From positions 1-27,735 of the forward strand of contig DASUXA010000114.1 in the NCBI GenBank assembly GCA_036378155.1: a stretch of DNA of 27,735 nt, given 5' to 3'. This document shows, in pieces, positions 14,863 to 23,061 of this stretch. Under the pieces are notes generated by a model that saw only the letters and a program-made list of their open reading frames with translations, searched no databases and had not been told where the DNA came from. How positions within the stretch are numbered: the stretch's first letter is position 1; the number at the start of each line of letters is the position of its first letter. A program made the translations under genes and the position numbers. This stretch comes from DASUXA01 sp036378155. GTDB taxonomy: Bacteria > Actinomycetota > Actinomycetes > Mycobacteriales > Micromonosporaceae.

Positions 14863-14945
14863 GAGGCGAGTGCCACGGACCTTCCGACGCAGCACGGCGA
14901 CGACGCCGCCGGCGCCCGGCTGATCCTTGACCACATGCTGGTACA

Positions 14946-14993
14946 GACTGCCGCCCGGTACCACCGGATCGGTGGCGCGACCGGGCGGCAGTC
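14946..14993. terminator. Strong nested hairpin after nuoN
   Basis: GACTGCCGCCCGGT (14946-14959) pairs perfectly with 14980-14993 over 14 bp. Inside, CCACC (14961-14965) pairs with GGTGG (14971-14975) around GGATC. It lies 70 nt past the nuoN stop and 124 nt before the polyprenyl synthase start, so it probably ends or attenuates the nuo transcript. No T-run follows. A second copy of one arm nearby gives it an alternative partner. Confidence 0.6.
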
Positions 14994-15024
14994 CGCGCCC
15001 GAGCAGGGCGCCGGGCGGCAGTCC
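14981..15024. repeat. 14-bp direct repeat overlapping the hairpin arm
   Basis: CCGGGCGGCAGTCC occurs at 14981-14994 and again at 15011-15024, exactly 30 bp apart. Both copies are complementary to the arm at 14946-14958, so two mutually exclusive stems are possible in the RNA read from the minus strand. Confidence 0.8.
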
Positions 15025-15062
15025 CATCCGTGCGGGCGACGACGCTCGTCAGCGGTACCGGG

Positions 15063-16619
15063 TCAGCGGACGAACTCCGAGGCTCGGGTGGTCAGGTCGA
15101 GCAGCGGCGCCGGTACCACGCCCAGCACCAGGGTCGCCAGCGCGCCGATACCGAGCGCGGCCGAGGTGAGCGCACCCGGCAGCGACACGGCGGGCGTGGT
15201 CTCAGCGGGCTCGGACAGCCACAGCAGCACCACGACCCGCAGGTACGGGAACGCGAGGATCATGCTGCTGATCACGCCGACGATGACCAGCCACACCTGC
15301 CCGCCGCCGATGCCGGCGGCGAACACCGCGAACTTCGTCGTGAACCCGGACGTCAGCGGGATACCGGCGAAGGCGAGCAGCAGGAACGTGAACACCCCGG
15401 CGAACAGCGGCGAGCGACGCCCCAGCCCGGCCCAGCGGGACAGGTGGGTCGCCTCGCCCTCCGGGTCGCGGACCAGGGTCACCACGCCGAACGCGGCGAG
15501 CACCGTGAACCCGTACGCCACCAGGTAGAACATCGAGCTGCTCAGCCCGTCCTTGGTCATCGCGAGCACGCCGACCAGCACGTACCCGGCGTTCGCGATG
15601 GACGAGTAGGCGAGCAGTCGCTTGATGTCGGTCTGCGTCACCGCGAAGATCGAACCGACCAGCATGGTGAGCACCGCGACCACGCCGATGACCAGCTGGA
15701 AGTCCCACTGGACCCGGTCGAACCCGACGTACAGCACGCGCAGCAGTCCACCGAACGCGGCGATCTTCGTGCACGCCGCCATGAACCCGGTGATCGCGGT
15801 CGGCGCGCCCTGGTACACGTCCGGAGTCCAGACGTGGAACGGCACCGCCGCGATCTTGAACAGCAGACCGATGGACAGCATGCCCAGTCCGATGTACAGC
15901 AGCACCGGGCTGTTCGTGGAGGCGAGCGACGCGTCGTGGATGCCGGCGAAGTCGATCCGCCCGGCGAACCCGTACACCATCGCGATGCCGAACACGAAGA
16001 ACGCCGACGCGAACGCGCCCAGCAGGAAGTACTTCATCGCCGCCTCCTGGCTGAGCAGCCGGCGACGCCGCGCCAGCGCGCACATCAGGTACAGCGGCAG
16101 CGAGAAGACCTCCAGCGCCACGAACATGGTCAGCAGGTCGTTCGCGGCGGTGAACAGCATCATCCCGCCGAGCGCGAACAGCAGCAGCGGGAACACCTCG
16201 GTACCGCCCGGCTGATGCGCCGCCTGTTCACGGTCGGCTGCGGTACCGGCGGCGATCGCCGGGGACGCGACGAACGCGCCGCCCGGCTCCAGCGACCGGT
16301 CCGACACCAGCAGCACGGCGAGGATGCCCAGGACCGCCAAGCTGCCCCACAGGAACAGCGCGGGCCCGTCGACCGCGATGGCGGAGGCGGCGGTGGCGAT
16401 CCGGGTGCCCGCCTCGCGGACCACCATCACCAGCGCGGCGATCAGCGCCACCAGGCTGAGCGGCAGCTGCACCCGGTACCGCTGGCCGCGCGGCGCGGCG
16501 GCCTCCACGATCACGCCGACACACGCCGCGCCGAACAGGATCAGCATCGGCGCGAGCGCGGCGTAGTCGAGCTGCGGGAGCTTGAAGTCCCCCTGCGCGA
16601 GGAGAACGGGGGTGCTCAC
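15063..16619 (-). CDS. nuoN: NADH-quinone oxidoreductase subunit N
   Basis: A 518-aa antiporter-like membrane subunit of complex I with about fourteen helices. Key channel residues are visible: the Glu in FVALEVFSLPLYLMC and the Lys residues in LLFKIAAVPFHVWTPDVYQG and AACTKIAAFGGLL. It belongs to the proton-pumping arm. GTG 16619 overlaps the nuoM stop as GTGA (4 nt), which implies translational coupling. It is the last nu gene of the operon, followed by a strong hairpin. Confidence 0.96.
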   Translation of the reverse strand: MSTPVLLAQGDFKLPQLDYAALAPMLILFGAACVGVIVEAAAPRGQRYRVQLPLSLVALIAALVMVVREAGTRIATAASAIAVDGPALFLWGSLAVLGILAVLLVSDRSLEPGGAFVASPAIAAGTAADREQAAHQPGGTEVFPLLLFALGGMMLFTAANDLLTMFVALEVFSLPLYLMCALARRRRLLSQEAAMKYFLLGAFASAFFVFGIAMVYGFAGRIDFAGIHDASLASTNSPVLLYIGLGMLSIGLLFKIAAVPFHVWTPDVYQGAPTAITGFMAACTKIAAFGGLLRVLYVGFDRVQWDFQLVIGVVAVLTMLVGSIFAVTQTDIKRLLAYSSIANAGYVLVGVLAMTKDGLSSSMFYLVAYGFTVLAAFGVVTLVRDPEGEATHLSRWAGLGRRSPLFAGVFTFLLLAFAGIPLTSGFTTKFAVFAAGIGGGQVWLVIVGVISSMILAFPYLRVVVLLWLSEPAETTPAVSLPGALTSAALGIGALATLVLGVVPAPLLDLTTRASEFVR

Positions 16620-18160
16620 TTGTTGCCTCCCTGCGCGACCGTCGGAGCCGGGTCGCTGCTCTGACCGACGTCGGAGAGCGTCGCCTTGACGGCCGGGTTG
16701 ATGACGTCGATGACCGGCTTCGGGTAGAAGCCGAGCAGCAGGATCAGAACGATCAGCGGGGCGACCACGACCGCCTCGCGGACCGACAGGTCCTTACGCA
16801 TCGGTGCGACCTCGGACAGCTGCGGGTTGAGCCGGCCCTGGGTGGTCCGCTGGATCATCCACAGCACGTACCCGGCGGCGAGGATGATGCCGGCGGTACC
16901 GATCACCGCGACCGTCTTGTTCACCGTGAACGTGCCCAGCAGTACCAGGAACTCGGACACGAACGGGCTGGTGCCCGGCAGCGCGAGCGAAGCCATACCG
17001 GCGATCAGGAACACGCCGGCGAGGACCGGTACCAGCTTGCCGGCGCCGCCGAAGTCGGACACCAGCGCGCTGCCCCGGCGCGCCACCAGCATGCCCACCA
17101 CCAGGAACAGCAGACCGGTGGCGAGCCCGTGGTTCAGCATGTACAGCACGGAGCCGGTGCCCGCCTGGGTGGTGAAGGCGAAGATCCCGATGCCGATGAA
17201 CCCGAAGTGCGCGATCGAGGTGTACGACACCAGCCGCTTGAGGTCGTTCTGCCCGACCGCGAGCAGCGCGCCGTAGACGATGCCGACCAGCGCGAGGGCG
17301 AGGCCGAGCGGCGCGAAGTACCGCGACGCGTGCGGGAACAACGGCAGGCAGTACCGCAGGATGCCGAACGTGCCGACCTTGTCGAGCACGCCGACCAGCA
17401 GCGCGGCGGCTCCCGCCGGAGCCGCCCCGCCGGCGTCCGGCAGCCAGGTGTGGAACGGGAAGAACGGCGCCTTGATCGCGAACGCGAGGAAGAAACCGAG
17501 GAACAGCCACCGCTCGGTACCGGTCGCCATGTCGAGCTTCGTCAGGGCCGCCCAGTCGAACGTGCCGTGCCCGAGCTGGTTACGCCCGACCACCCACAGC
17601 CCGATCACCGCGGCGAGCATGAGCAGACCGCCGACCAGCGAGTACAGGAAGAACTTCACGGCCGCGTACTGCCGCCGGGCGCCGCCGTAGGAGCCGATCA
17701 GGAAGTACATCGGCACGAGCATGATCTCGAAGAACACATAGAACAGGAACACGTCCGCCGCGGCGAACACCCCGATCATCGTGAACTCGAGCGCCAGGAT
17801 CAGGGCGAAGTACGTCGGTACCGACCTGCGGGTGGACTCGGCGTCGTGCCAGCTCGCCAGGATCACCACCGGTACCAGCACCGCGATCAGCGCGAGCATG
17901 ACCAGCGCGATGCCGTCCGCGGCGAGCGTGAACCGGGTGCCCCACGCCGGGATCCAGGTGTACGACTCGCGGAACTGCAGCCGGTCGCCGCCGGTCTTGA
18001 AGGCGACCCACATGACCGCGGTCAGCACCAGCACCGCGAGCGACCACAGGAACGCCAGCCACTTCGCCAGACCGGGCTTCGTGCGCGGGACGCACGCCAC
18101 CACCACCGCGCCGACCAGCGGCGCGAGGGTGAGGACCGAAAGGTACGGGAAAGAACTCAT
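16616..18160 (-). CDS. nuoM: NADH-quinone oxidoreductase subunit M
   Basis: A 514-aa antiporter-like subunit of the complex I membrane arm. The proton-path Glu lies in YVFFEIMLVPMYFLIGSYGG, and Lys residues in AIKAPFFPFHTWLPDA and GVLDKVGTFGILR. After HTWLPDA the sequence is GGAAPAGAAALLVGVLDK instead of the proteobacterial HTEAPTAGS type, which I believe is usual for actinobacteria. ATG 18160 has GTGAGG 5 nt upstream and overlaps the nuoL stop as ATGA. The same frame stays open much further upstream, but that part is a shadow of nuoL. Confidence 0.96.
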   Translation of the reverse strand: MSSFPYLSVLTLAPLVGAVVVACVPRTKPGLAKWLAFLWSLAVLVLTAVMWVAFKTGGDRLQFRESYTWIPAWGTRFTLAADGIALVMLALIAVLVPVVILASWHDAESTRRSVPTYFALILALEFTMIGVFAAADVFLFYVFFEIMLVPMYFLIGSYGGARRQYAAVKFFLYSLVGGLLMLAAVIGLWVVGRNQLGHGTFDWAALTKLDMATGTERWLFLGFFLAFAIKAPFFPFHTWLPDAGGAAPAGAAALLVGVLDKVGTFGILRYCLPLFPHASRYFAPLGLALALVGIVYGALLAVGQNDLKRLVSYTSIAHFGFIGIGIFAFTTQAGTGSVLYMLNHGLATGLLFLVVGMLVARRGSALVSDFGGAGKLVPVLAGVFLIAGMASLALPGTSPFVSEFLVLLGTFTVNKTVAVIGTAGIILAAGYVLWMIQRTTQGRLNPQLSEVAPMRKDLSVREAVVVAPLIVLILLLGFYPKPVIDVINPAVKATLSDVGQSSDPAPTVAQGGNK

Positions 18161-20061
18161 CCAAGCCTCACCGCGAGCAGGGCGGCTACCACAAGCAGCG
18201 CACCTGAGAGCATCGACAGGGCGTACGACCGGACGAAGCCGGTCTGGGTGCGACGCAGCCGGGAGGAACCCCCGCCGACCATCGCCGCGAGCCCGTTGAC
18301 CAGCCCGTCGAGGCCCCGGTTGTCGAAGTACACCAGGGCGCGGGTCAGGTACTTGCCGGGCATCTCGAAGACCGTCTCGTTGAACGCGTCGGCGTACAGG
18401 TTCTCCCGTGCGGCGGTGACCACCGGGCCGGCGGGCAGCGGTTCGAGGGCGGTACCGCGCCGGAACAGCAGGACGCCGAGCGCCAGACCGAGCAGCGTGA
18501 CCAGGATGGTCAGGGTGCTCACCGCCCAGCCGGCGAGGTGTTCGGTGGTTTCCCCCGACGGGTTGCCGAACACCGGCAGCAGCCAGTCCTTCACCGGCGT
18601 CGCCATCAGTCCACCGGCCGCCACGGAGCCGACCGCGAGCAGGACCAGCGGTCCGGTCATCACCGGCGGCGACTCGTGCGGGTGGCTGATGTCCTCGGTC
18701 CACCGCTTCGGACCGTGGAAGGTCAGCACGAACAGCCGGGTCATGTAGAACGCGGTGAGCCCGGCGCCGAGCAGCGCGGCGGTACCGAACAGCCAGCCGG
18801 TCCAGCCGGGGCGGTTGAACGCCGCCTCGATGATCGGGTCCTTGGAGAAGAAGCCGGACAGCGGCGGGATACCGATGATCGCGAGGTACCCCAGACCGAA
18901 CGTGGCCCAGGTGATCTTCATGTACCGCCAGAGCCCGCCGAACCGCCGGATGTCGGTCTGGTCGTTCATGCCGTGCATGACGGAGCCGGCGCCGAGGAAC
19001 AGTCCCGCCTTGAAGAAGCCGTGCGCGAGCAGGTGGATGATCGCCAGCGCGTACGCCACACCACCCAGACCGACGCCGAGGAACATGTACCCGATCTGGG
19101 ACACGGTCGAGTAGGCGAGCACCCGCTTGATGTCGTCCTTGGCGCACCCGATGATCGCCCCGATCATCAGGGTGAACGCGCCGATCGACACGACCACGAC
19201 CTGCGCGGTCGGGCTGGCACTGAAGATCGGGTTGGACCGGGCGATCAGGTACACCCCGGCGGTCACCATGGTCGCGGCGTGGATGAGCGCCGACACCGGG
19301 GTCGGGCCCTCCATCGCGTCCGGCAACCACGCCTGCAGCGGGAACTGACCGGACTTGCCGCACGCGCCGAGCAGCAGCAGCAGACCCAGGGCGAGCAGCA
19401 CGCCGCTGCTCATCTTGGCGACCGAGTTGAACACGTCGGCGAAGCCCACCGAGCCGACCGTGGCGAACATCAGGAAGATGGCGATCGCGAACCCGGCGTC
19501 ACCGACCCGGTTCATGATGAACGCCTTCTTACCGGCGGTCGCCGCCGTCGGGCGGTTGTACCAGAACGAGATCAGCAGGTACGACGCGAGACCCACGCCT
19601 TCCCAGCCGAAGTACGCCATCACGTAGTTGTTGCCGAGGACGAGGATCAGCATCGCCGCGACGAACAGGTTGAAGTACCCGAAGAAGCGGCGGCGACCCT
19701 CGTCGTGGGCCATGTATCCGACGGCGTACAGGTGGATCAGGAAACCCACGCCGGTGATGAGCAGGACGAACACCCCGGACAGCGGGTCGAGCAGCAGACC
19801 GAACTGCACGTTCAGCCCGCCGACCGGGATGAAGCGGAACAGGTTGATCTGCGCCGACCGGTTGTCCAGTCCGGCCAGGCTGACGAAGTAGATCAGGCCG
19901 AGGACGAACGCGATGCCGACGCTCGCGACGCCCAGCCAGTGGCCCCACTTGTCGGCGCGTCGGCCGAGCACCAGCAGAATCGCGGCGCTCACCAGCGGGA
20001 TCGCGATCAGCAGCCAGAAGCTGGACAGCACGCCGGTCGCGGCTGCGTAGTGAACAGGCAT
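18157..20061 (-). CDS. nuoL: NADH-quinone oxidoreductase subunit L
   Basis: A 634-aa membrane subunit, the most distal antiporter-like unit of complex I, which carries the long lateral helix at its C-terminus. Conserved segments include YFGWEGVGLASYLLISFWY (Glu), SGQFPLQAWLPDAMEGPTP (Lys ahead of it), SALIHAATMVTAGVYLIAR and GCAKDDIKRVLAYSTVSQIG. ATG 20061 has GAGGGA 7 nt upstream and comes 10 nt after the nuoK stop, the largest gap in the visible operon. Confidence 0.96.
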   Translation of the reverse strand: MPVHYAAATGVLSSFWLLIAIPLVSAAILLVLGRRADKWGHWLGVASVGIAFVLGLIYFVSLAGLDNRSAQINLFRFIPVGGLNVQFGLLLDPLSGVFVLLITGVGFLIHLYAVGYMAHDEGRRRFFGYFNLFVAAMLILVLGNNYVMAYFGWEGVGLASYLLISFWYNRPTAATAGKKAFIMNRVGDAGFAIAIFLMFATVGSVGFADVFNSVAKMSSGVLLALGLLLLLGACGKSGQFPLQAWLPDAMEGPTPVSALIHAATMVTAGVYLIARSNPIFSASPTAQVVVVSIGAFTLMIGAIIGCAKDDIKRVLAYSTVSQIGYMFLGVGLGGVAYALAIIHLLAHGFFKAGLFLGAGSVMHGMNDQTDIRRFGGLWRYMKITWATFGLGYLAIIGIPPLSGFFSKDPIIEAAFNRPGWTGWLFGTAALLGAGLTAFYMTRLFVLTFHGPKRWTEDISHPHESPPVMTGPLVLLAVGSVAAGGLMATPVKDWLLPVFGNPSGETTEHLAGWAVSTLTILVTLLGLALGVLLFRRGTALEPLPAGPVVTAARENLYADAFNETVFEMPGKYLTRALVYFDNRGLDGLVNGLAAMVGGGSSRLRRTQTGFVRSYALSMLSGALLVVAALLAVRLG

Positions 20062-20071
20062 CGACAGTCCC

Positions 20072-20371
20072 TCAGTACTTCAGCAGGTTCGCGTCGTCGA
20101 CACTGGCCGAGCGCCGGGTCCGGAAGATCAGCATGATGATGGCGAGGCCCACCACGACCTCGGCGGCGGCGACGACCATCACGAAGAACGAGATGATCTG
20201 ACCGTCGAGCCCGCCGTTGATCCGGCTGAACGTGACCAGCGCCAGGTTGGACGCGTTGAGCATCAGCTCGACGCACATGAACAGCACGATCGCGTTGCGC
20301 CGGATCAGCACGCCCACCGCGCCGATCGTGAACAGCGTCGCCGCGAGCACGATGTACCACATCGGGGTCAT
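20072..20371 (-). CDS. nuoK: NADH-quinone oxidoreductase subunit K
   Basis: A 99-aa three-helix subunit, the usual length. The two buried glutamates needed for proton transfer are present: E35 in FMCVELMLNASNLALV and E71 in AAAEVVVGLAI. ATG 20371 overlaps the nuoJ stop as ATGA. The tail SASVDDANLLKY is typical of the family. Confidence 0.96.
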   Translation of the reverse strand: MTPMWYIVLAATLFTIGAVGVLIRRNAIVLFMCVELMLNASNLALVTFSRINGGLDGQIISFFVMVVAAAEVVVGLAIIMLIFRTRRSASVDDANLLKY

Positions 20372-21135
20372 TTGTCGGTCCTCTTCGGTGCCGCCTCCGC
20401 CGCGGTCAGTTCGCGGGTCGGCAGGATCTTCGAGATGCTCCGGTCGGCTGGGGAGCCGTCCGGCAGCCTGGCCGGGGTGGCGACCGAGTCCGAGGTGGCG
20501 AACACGCCCGGACCCGCCTTCGGTCCGGGGTAGTTGCCGGGCGCGAACCGCGCCTTCATCATCTCGATCTGGTTCAGCCGCTCGCCCTTGCGCCGCTCGA
20601 CGTGGGCCAGCAGCATCGCGCCGACCGCCGCGGTGATCAGCAGCGCCGAGGTCACCTCGAACGCGAACACGTACTTGGTGAACAGCAGGCTCGCGATCCC
20701 CTGGACGTTGCCGCCGCGGTTGGCGTCGGCCAAACCCTGCGCGGAGGTACCGGCGAGTGCCCGCCCGAGCACGGTCGCGACCAGACCGGCGAAGCCGAGC
20801 CCGACCAGCAGGGCGGCGACCCGTTGCCCGCGCAGCGTCTCGATCAGCGAGTCGGACGAGTCGCGGCCGACCAGCATGAGGACGAACAGGAACAGCATCA
20901 TGATCGCGCCGGTGTACACGATGATCTGGACCATGCCGATGAACGGCCCGGCCTGGACCACGTAGAACACGCCGAGCGAGAGCATGGTCAGCACCAGGAA
21001 GAGCGCCGAGTGCACCGCGTTGCGCGCCCACACCATGCCGATCGCCCCGAGCAGGGCGATCGGCGCCATGATGAAGAACGTCGCCGCCTCGCCGCCCGAC
21101 ACGTGACCGGCGGCCGCCAGAACAGTGGGAGTCAC
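20368..21135 (-). CDS. nuoJ: NADH-quinone oxidoreductase subunit J
   Basis: A 255-aa subunit with five predicted helices. The conserved third helix reads FIGMVQIIVYTGAIMMLFLFVLML. After the last helix comes a cytoplasmic extension of about 75 residues (from ERRKGERLNQIEMMKARF to AAPKRTDK), longer than in E. coli. I believe this is common in actinobacteria. GTG 21135 overlaps the nuoI stop as GTGA, and its own stop overlaps nuoK. Confidence 0.95.
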   Translation of the reverse strand: MTPTVLAAAGHVSGGEAATFFIMAPIALLGAIGMVWARNAVHSALFLVLTMLSLGVFYVVQAGPFIGMVQIIVYTGAIMMLFLFVLMLVGRDSSDSLIETLRGQRVAALLVGLGFAGLVATVLGRALAGTSAQGLADANRGGNVQGIASLLFTKYVFAFEVTSALLITAAVGAMLLAHVERRKGERLNQIEMMKARFAPGNYPGPKAGPGVFATSDSVATPARLPDGSPADRSISKILPTRELTAAEAAPKRTDK

Positions 21136-21689
21136 TGGGCACGCTCCCCGACGGGCGCCCGCTCAGCCCCGGCGCTGGTGCCCGGGTTGGTCAGCGCGCC
21201 CACGTAGTAGTCCTTCTCCGAGTCGCCCAGGCGCATCGGGTGCGGGGGCTGCTCCATGCCGGGCAGCAGCGGCGCGAGCAGCTGCTCCTTCGTGAAGATC
21301 AGATCCCGGCGGTTGTCGCGGGCCAGCTCGTACTCGTTGCTCATGGTGAGCGAACGGGTCGGGCAGGCCTCGATGCACAGACCGCAGAAGATGCACCGGG
21401 AGTAGTTGATCTGGTAGATCGACGCGTACCGCTCACCCGGCGAGTAGCGCTGCTCGTCGGTGTTGTTGCCGCCCTCGACGTAGATGGCGTCCGCCGGGCA
21501 GGCCCACGCGCACAGCTCGCAGCCGATGCACTTCTCCAGCCCGTCCGGGTGGCGGTTGAGGATGTGCCGGCCGTGGTACCGGGGTGCCAGCGGCGCCGGC
21601 TTCTCCGGGTATTCGGTCGTCACCATCTTCTTGAACATGTGCGAGAAGGTGACGCCGAAGCCCTTCACCGAATCGGCGATCCCGCCCAC
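21132..21689 (-). CDS. nuoI: NADH-quinone oxidoreductase subunit I
   Basis: A 185-aa ferredoxin-like subunit that passes electrons to the last cluster before quinone. It has two complete 4Fe-4S motifs: C54-C57-C60-C64 (CIGCELCAWACP) and C99-C102-C105-C109 (CIFCGLCIEACP). The short C-terminal tail (TNPGTSAGAERAPVGERAQ) is low-complexity. GTG 21689 has GGAGG 6 nt upstream and lies one base after the nuoH stop. Confidence 0.96.
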   Translation of the reverse strand: MGGIADSVKGFGVTFSHMFKKMVTTEYPEKPAPLAPRYHGRHILNRHPDGLEKCIGCELCAWACPADAIYVEGGNNTDEQRYSPGERYASIYQINYSRCIFCGLCIEACPTRSLTMSNEYELARDNRRDLIFTKEQLLAPLLPGMEQPPHPMRLGDSEKDYYVGALTNPGTSAGAERAPVGERAQ

Positions 21690-21690
21690 G

Positions 21691-23061
21691 TCACACCTCC
21701 TTGTCCGGGTCGGCGTTGGTGTCGGTGCCGTCCGCCGAGGCGCCCACGGTCACCGGCTCGCGTTCGGCGGCGATCCGCTTCAGTCGTGGGCTCGGCGGTA
21801 CCTGCAGGTCGAGCGGCGGCAGCGGGAAGCCCTCGGCGCCACCGACCCGCCCTTCGGCGGGGGCAGGCTCCAGTACCGGCTCCTTCTTGCGAGCCGGCCA
21901 CAGCAGCAGCACGGCGACCACCACGACCGCCACGCCCGCCGCGATCAGCCAACGGTCGCGGGCGGCGAGGCTGGACCCCTGCAGCGTCTTGAGTCCCGCC
22001 AGGGCGAGGATCCAGACCAGGTTGACCGGGATCAGCACCTTCCAGCCGAACTGCATGAACTGGTCGTACCGGAGCCGGGGCAGCGTACCGCGCAGCCAGA
22101 CGAAGACGAACAGCAGGATGAGCACCTTGGCGACGAACCACACCAGCGGCAGCCAGCCGGAGTTGGCTCCGTCCCAGATCGAGATCGGCCAGGGCGCCCG
22201 CCAGCCGCCGAGGAACAGCGTGGTGCACAGCCCGGAAACGGTGATCATGTTGATGTACTCGGCGAGGAAGAACAGCGCGAACTTCAGCGACGAGTACTCG
22301 GTGTGGAAGCCGCCGACCAGCTCCGACTCCGCCTCCGGAAGGTCGAACGGCGCCCGGTTGGTTTCACCGACCGCCGAGACGAAGTAGATCAGGAAGCTCG
22401 GGATCAGCAGGATGGCGTACCACGCGGGCGCCGGTACCACGCCGAAGAGCTTGGCGGTGCTGCCGCCCTGGGCCGCCACGATGCCCGAGGTGGACATCGT
22501 GTTCGCGGTCATGAACACGGCGACGATGGACAGCCCCATCGCGACCTCGTACGAGATCATCTGCGCGCTCGACCGCAGACCGCCGAGCAGCGGGTACGTC
22601 GAACCGGACGCCCAACCGGCGAGCACCACGCCGTAGATGCCCATCGAGGAGCAGGCGAGTACCACCAGCACGCCGACCGAGGTGTCGGTGAGCTGCAACG
22701 GGGTGCGATGCCCGAAGACCGACACCATCGGACCGAACGGCATCACCGAGAACGCGGTGAAGGCCGCCACCGCGGAGATGACCGGGGCGAAGAAGTAGAC
22801 GACCTTATCGGCCATCTTCGGCATGATGTCTTCTTTGAACGCCAACTTCAGCCCGTCGGCCAGCGACTGCAGCCAGCCGCCCGGTCCGACCCGGTTCGGT
22901 CCGGGCCGCACCTGCATGCGGGCCACGACCTTGCGCTCGAAGTTGATCGTGAACAGCGTCATCAGCACCAGGAAGGCGAAGACGGCCACGACCTTGATCA
23001 GGATCAGCCACCACGGATCGTGGCCGAAGTCCTGCAGCGTCGGGTCTGTCGCGAGAATCAC
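21691..23061 (-). CDS. nuoH: NADH-quinone oxidoreductase subunit H
   Basis: A 456-aa membrane subunit that forms the quinone chamber entrance with NuoB and NuoD. Conserved segments are ARMQVRPGPNRVGPGG, GLKLAFKEDIMP, and VGETNRAPFDLPEAESELV followed by GGFHTEYSS. After the last helix (about 370-395) is a charged, Pro/Ala-rich cytoplasmic tail of about 65 residues. The GTG at 23061 overlaps the nuoG stop as GTGA. Confidence 0.96.
   Translation of the reverse strand: MILATDPTLQDFGHDPWWLILIKVVAVFAFLVLMTLFTINFERKVVARMQVRPGPNRVGPGGWLQSLADGLKLAFKEDIMPKMADKVVYFFAPVISAVAAFTAFSVMPFGPMVSVFGHRTPLQLTDTSVGVLVVLACSSMGIYGVVLAGWASGSTYPLLGGLRSSAQMISYEVAMGLSIVAVFMTANTMSTSGIVAAQGGSTAKLFGVVPAPAWYAILLIPSFLIYFVSAVGETNRAPFDLPEAESELVGGFHTEYSSLKFALFFLAEYINMITVSGLCTTLFLGGWRAPWPISIWDGANSGWLPLVWFVAKVLILLFVFVWLRGTLPRLRYDQFMQFGWKVLIPVNLVWILALAGLKTLQGSSLAARDRWLIAAGVAVVVVAVLLLWPARKKEPVLEPAPAEGRVGGAEGFPLPPLDLQVPPSPRLKRIAAEREPVTVGASADGTDTNADPDKEV

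Noticed and set aside
14815..15027. A 70-codon minus-strand open frame between nuoN and the polyprenyl synthase
   Set aside because: It mainly translates the hairpin and direct repeats (LPPG repeats), with no recognisable protein features or ribosome-binding site.
18161..19363. Upstream extension of the nuoM frame to about 915 codons
   Set aside because: The extra part overlaps nuoL and has no NuoM similarity. The family start MSSFPYLSV at 18160 has a ribosome-binding site and an ATGA overlap.
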